Assembly: GCF_900101505.1 (NCBI RefSeq)
Contig: NZ_FMZI01000005.1
Location: 309,110 to 373,109, forward strand
Length of the DNA stretch: 64,000 bases
Source: Antarctobacter albus
GTDB taxonomy: Bacteria > Pseudomonadota > Alphaproteobacteria > Rhodobacterales > Rhodobacteraceae
Reading direction: 5' to 3'
Position 1 is the first letter of the stretch, and every line of letters starts with the position of its first letter. Under the pieces are notes generated by a model. That model ran no database searches. It had not been told where the DNA came from and saw nothing but the letters and a program-made list of their open reading frames with translations. The position numbers were made by a program, and so were the translations under genes. This document shows, piece after piece, positions 63,692 to 64,000 of this stretch.

Positions 63692-63733
63692 GAAAGGCCG
63701 TTGTGTTTCGCAGCGGCCTTTCTCTTTTTTCTT
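63692..63733 (+). terminator. Terminator after gmaS
   Basis: GAAAGGCCG / CGGCCTTTC stem with a 13-nt loop, then TCTTTTTTC, 24 bp after the stop. Confidence 0.8.
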
Positions 63734-63756
63734 CATCAGAGAAATGTGGCGGGGAC

Positions 63757-63792
63757 AAAAAAAGGCGGATCACGATACCATCGTGATCCGCC
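63757..63792 (-). terminator. Terminator for glyA
   Basis: Perfect 13-bp stem GGCGGATCACGAT / ATCGTGATCCGCC with a 3-nt loop. The A-run at 63757-63763 becomes a U-run on the minus transcript, as expected after the glyA stop at 63824. Confidence 0.88.
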
Positions 63793-63823
63793 ATCTCCGG
63801 GCTTAGAGGAAGGAAGGGGGGCC

Positions 63824-64000
63824 TCAGAGCTCGGGATAGATCGGGAACCGTTTGCAGAGGGCGTCGACCTCAGCCTTGACCTTTTCCTCGACCGCGGCGT
63901 TGTTGTCCTCGCCGTTGGCGGCCAGGCCGTCGACGACCTCGATGATCCAGTCCGCGATCTGGCGGAACTCGGCCTCGCCGAAGCCGCGGGTGGTGCCCGC
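63824..64000 (-). CDS. glyA: Serine hydroxymethyltransferase, C-terminal part (5' end beyond window)
   Basis: 59 visible codons read [19 protein letters not shown], then IEVVDGLA and [19 protein letters not shown] before TGA, the end of GlyA. The enzyme exchanges one-carbon units between tetrahydrofolate, glycine and serine, which links sarcosine and methylamine breakdown to serine. The remainder lies right of the window; the gene is convergent with gmaS. Confidence 0.88.
   Translation of the reverse strand, partial: AGTTRGFGEAEFRQIADWIIEVVDGLAANGEDNNAAVEEKVKAEVDALCKRFPIYPEL

Overview
The window reads as alphaproteobacterial chromosome, most likely a marine Rhodobacteraceae (Roseobacter group) strain. 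GC is high, coding is dense with many ATGA/TGATG overlaps, and the gene complement is typical of that group: TRAP transport, Tmm, Dmm, Mgs/Mgd/GmaS methylated-amine genes, heterotetrameric sarcosine oxidase and several GlxA-type AraC regulators. I found no tRNA, rRNA, CRISPR array, intact insertion sequence or prophage.

Left part (1-16.4 kb): a divergent cluster around SrfB (Hsp70/actin-fold ATPase-like) and SrfC (P-loop GTPase-like). On the minus strand srfB-srfC runs into two single-pass membrane proteins with Ig-like exterior domains, the last cut by the window edge. On the plus strand a MacB-like ABC transporter is followed by three exported proteins: coiled-coil, large unknown, and von Willebrand A. 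The 0.53 kb between the arms holds several dyads. This is the best candidate for an undescribed system, probably an envelope-spanning ATPase/GTPase machine.

16.5-24.2 kb: a TRAP transporter operon (dctPQM) with a VOC protein, a RuBisCO-like protein and a DUF1537 sugar-acid kinase, under a divergent LacI-type regulator; it resembles the 3-oxo-isoapionate branch of apiose catabolism. A TetR regulator follows. 24.3-35.2 kb: glycine betaine breakdown. A Rieske oxygenase and reductase (GbcAB-like), a DgcA-like flavin demethylase and soxBDAG sarcosine oxidase would take betaine to dimethylglycine, sarcosine and glycine, with a GlxA/GbdR-like activator.

35.3-39.2 kb is a gene graveyard: remains of an MttB-type methyltransferase (nonsense plus frameshift), an SDR tail, a FAD oxidoreductase tail, an aldehyde dehydrogenase (TGG to TGA), a DapA-family tail and a GntR regulator with an internal deletion. 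A GntR-type operator next to them looks intact.

39.4-64 kb: methylated amine metabolism. An unusual Amt-like protein without the twin histidines, a GntR regulator and a leaderless ligand-binding protein come first. Then follow tmm (TMA to TMAO), mgdABCD (N-methylglutamate dehydrogenase), GlxA and XRE-cupin regulators, dmmDABC (dimethylamine monooxygenase), a canonical Amt with a small membrane protein, mgsABC (N-methylglutamate synthase), gmaS, and the C-terminus of glyA. Together these could turn trimethylamine, dimethylamine, monomethylamine and betaine into ammonium, glycine and folate-bound one-carbon units. The step from TMAO to dimethylamine (Tdm) is not in the window.
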